Below are positions 30,835 through 32,568 of a DNA stretch of 32,568 nucleotides, piece by piece (within the stretch, counting starts at the first letter, position 1; the number at the start of each line of letters is the position of its first letter). This DNA comes from Candidatus Gastranaerophilales bacterium. Lineage in GTDB: Bacteria > Cyanobacteriota > Vampirovibrionia > Gastranaerophilales > Gastranaerophilaceae. The stretch covers positions 1-32,568 of the forward strand of contig CANQCO010000012.1 of the NCBI GenBank assembly GCA_947589705.1, given 5' to 3'. The position numbers and the translations under genes were made by a program. The notes beneath the pieces were generated by a model. That model was not told where the DNA came from, searched no databases, and saw only the letters and a list, made by a program, of their open reading frames with translations.

Positions 30835-31194
30835 ATGCACGAGTTAAAAGTGGAATCTACATTCTCGGCTGCTCACCACCTTTTAAATTATAACGGTGAA
30901 TGTGAAAATCAGCACGGGCATAACTGGAAGGTTGAAGCTTATTTTAGAGGTTCAACCCTTGATAAATCAAATCTTTTGATTGATTTTAAAGTTTTAAAAA
31001 AAGAACTTAATTCTATCCTTGATATACTTGACCATAAGGATATTAACACTCTTAAAGAGTTTGACGGAGTAAGTCCTTCAAGTGAGATTATCTCAAAATT
31101 TATTTATAAAAAATTGAAAGAAAAAATCCCTCAAACTTTTAAAGTATCGGTATGGGAAACGGAAAAGGCTTGTGCAAGCTATTTTGAGGATTAA
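30835..31194 (+). CDS. queD: 6-pyruvoyl/6-carboxytetrahydropterin synthase-family protein
   Basis: ESTFSAAHHLLNYNGECENQHGHNWKVEAYFRG, LDHKDINTLKEFDGVSPSSEIISKF, VWETEKACASY. Confidence 0.92.
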   Translation: MHELKVESTFSAAHHLLNYNGECENQHGHNWKVEAYFRGSTLDKSNLLIDFKVLKKELNSILDILDHKDINTLKEFDGVSPSSEIISKFIYKKLKEKIPQTFKVSVWETEKACASYFED

Positions 31195-31196
31195 AA

Positions 31197-32051
31197 ATGG
31201 GTATAATTCAAGCGATAATTATGGGGATAGTTCAGGGCTTAAGCGAGTTTCTTCCTGTATCAAGCTCTGCTCACCTTGTTATTACTTCTAATCTTTACAA
31301 AGTATTAAAAAACATCCCTATCCAAGAGCAGCAGACTCAGGAAATTTTTCTCGATATTATGCTTCATTTGGGTACTTTAATCGCCGTTTTAATCTTCTTT
31401 AGAAAAGACATTATAAGTATTATAAAAGCTTTTTTATCTGCGATAAAAACAAAAGATTTTTCTAATCAGGACGCTAAACTTTCGCTATATATAATCTTTG
31501 GTACGGTAATAACCGTATTAATAGCATATCCTTTAAATACCGTTGCGGAAAAACTTGTTTTTGCTCCATGTATTGTAGGTATTTTATTAATAATAACGGG
31601 CTGTTTACTGTTTTTTAGCGAACGATATTCCAAGAATCTATCTAAAAAATCAGCAGATATAGATACAAAAACAGCTTTATTTATGGCAATAGCACAAGGT
31701 ATAGCTGCGCTTCCGGGGTTTTCCCGTTCGGGGCTTACAATTGCCGCAGGGCTTTTAAATAAACAGCAAAGAGTTACCGCTGCAAGATATTCTTTTCTTT
31801 TAAGTATACCAATCATTCTCGGTGCCTCTATGTTGTACCCTCTTATTAAAATAGATTTAAATGAACTCTATTCATATAATTGGACTTCAATTATAACAGG
31901 AACAATAGTTTCCGCTATAGTCGGGTATCTTTGTATTAAATACTTTCTTAAATTTGTTGGAAAATATTCACTTGCATTTTTCGGATATTACTGCATAATA
32001 ATAGGTGTGTTTACTTTTGTGTTTTTTAATTTTGCTGTAAAAGGGGTTTAA
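31197..32051 (+). CDS. uppP: Undecaprenyl-diphosphatase UppP/BacA
   Basis: IIMGIVQGLSEFLPVSSSAHLVI, ALPGFSRSGLTIAAGLL, polytopic membrane protein. Confidence 0.96.
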   Translation: MGIIQAIIMGIVQGLSEFLPVSSSAHLVITSNLYKVLKNIPIQEQQTQEIFLDIMLHLGTLIAVLIFFRKDIISIIKAFLSAIKTKDFSNQDAKLSLYIIFGTVITVLIAYPLNTVAEKLVFAPCIVGILLIITGCLLFFSERYSKNLSKKSADIDTKTALFMAIAQGIAALPGFSRSGLTIAAGLLNKQQRVTAARYSFLLSIPIILGASMLYPLIKIDLNELYSYNWTSIITGTIVSAIVGYLCIKYFLKFVGKYSLAFFGYYCIIIGVFTFVFFNFAVKGV

Positions 32052-32054
32052 TAA

Positions 32055-32568
32055 ATGGAGAAAACAATTAATTTTATAAGGGATAAAATTGGCAATTTTG
32101 AGCCCGAGATAGGTATAATATTGGGTTCGGGGCTTGGAGACTTTGCGGATGAATTTCAGGGGAAGGTAATTCCCTATAGTGAAATACCTGAGTTTGAAGC
32201 TTCACATGTCGAGGGGCATAAAGGACAGCTTGTATTTGCCGAGGTATGCGGTAAAAAAACCGTTATGATGCAGGGCAGATATCATTTTTATGAAGGTTAT
32301 TCCCTTGCTACCGTTACTTATCCCGTTAAGGTTATGAAAAAACTCGGGGTTAAAATCCTTATAATAACAAATGCCGCAGGTGCGGTTACTAAAGAATATA
32401 CCCCCGGAGATTTGATGTTTATTACAGATCATATTAATTTTATGGGAACAAATCCTTTAATAGGCAGAAATGATGATACATTGGGTACTCGTTTCCCTGA
32501 TATGAGCGAAGTATACTCTAAAGAGCTTATAAAAACAGCTGTAAATGCTGCAGAAAAACTCAACATTA
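32055..32568 (+). CDS. Purine nucleoside phosphorylase, partial (runs off the right edge)
   Basis: IGIILGSGLGDFADEFQGKVIPYSEIPEFEASHVEGHKGQLVFAEVCGKKTVMMQGRYHFYEGYSLATVTYPVKVMKKLGVKILIITNAAGAV; missing from the ORF track because it is open-ended. Confidence 0.93.
   Translation, partial: MEKTINFIRDKIGNFEPEIGIILGSGLGDFADEFQGKVIPYSEIPEFEASHVEGHKGQLVFAEVCGKKTVMMQGRYHFYEGYSLATVTYPVKVMKKLGVKILIITNAAGAVTKEYTPGDLMFITDHINFMGTNPLIGRNDDTLGTRFPDMSEVYSKELIKTAVNAAEKLNI

Overview
AT-rich bacterial window with about 30 protein-coding genes. Its overall character suggests a gut-type non-photosynthetic cyanobacterial relative (Vampirovibrionia/Gastranaerophilales-like); this is an inference from protein flavour only. 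Minus-strand blocks: a TolC-MacA-MacB type efflux operon, a ParB-like orphan, a DedA/SNARE-associated protein, dnaK, and a run of rseP, gshB, gshA, a response regulator, a histidine kinase, tadA and a TIGR02757 gene, plus purB. Plus-strand blocks: two SGNH-like membrane-anchored paralogues next to nanE/ROK kinase, a PpiC PPIase, comF, an XRE regulator, leuA, a secreted GH13, a large glycine-zipper protein with a C-terminal RelA/SpoT-like synthetase domain plus a small downstream partner, malQ, queD, uppP and a partial purine nucleoside phosphorylase. The most interesting signals are: (1) the 775-aa putative RelA/SpoT-domain effector/toxin with 18-aa tandem repeats, a possible RBS-occluding hairpin and a small downstream candidate partner gene; (2) a 10-G homopolymer that frameshifts one of two SGNH paralogues, a candidate phase-variable switch; (3) a locally GC-rich 227-bp tandem repeat directly after the dnaK stop codon, with a degenerate fragment after purB. 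No tRNA, rRNA, CRISPR array or transposase was recognised.
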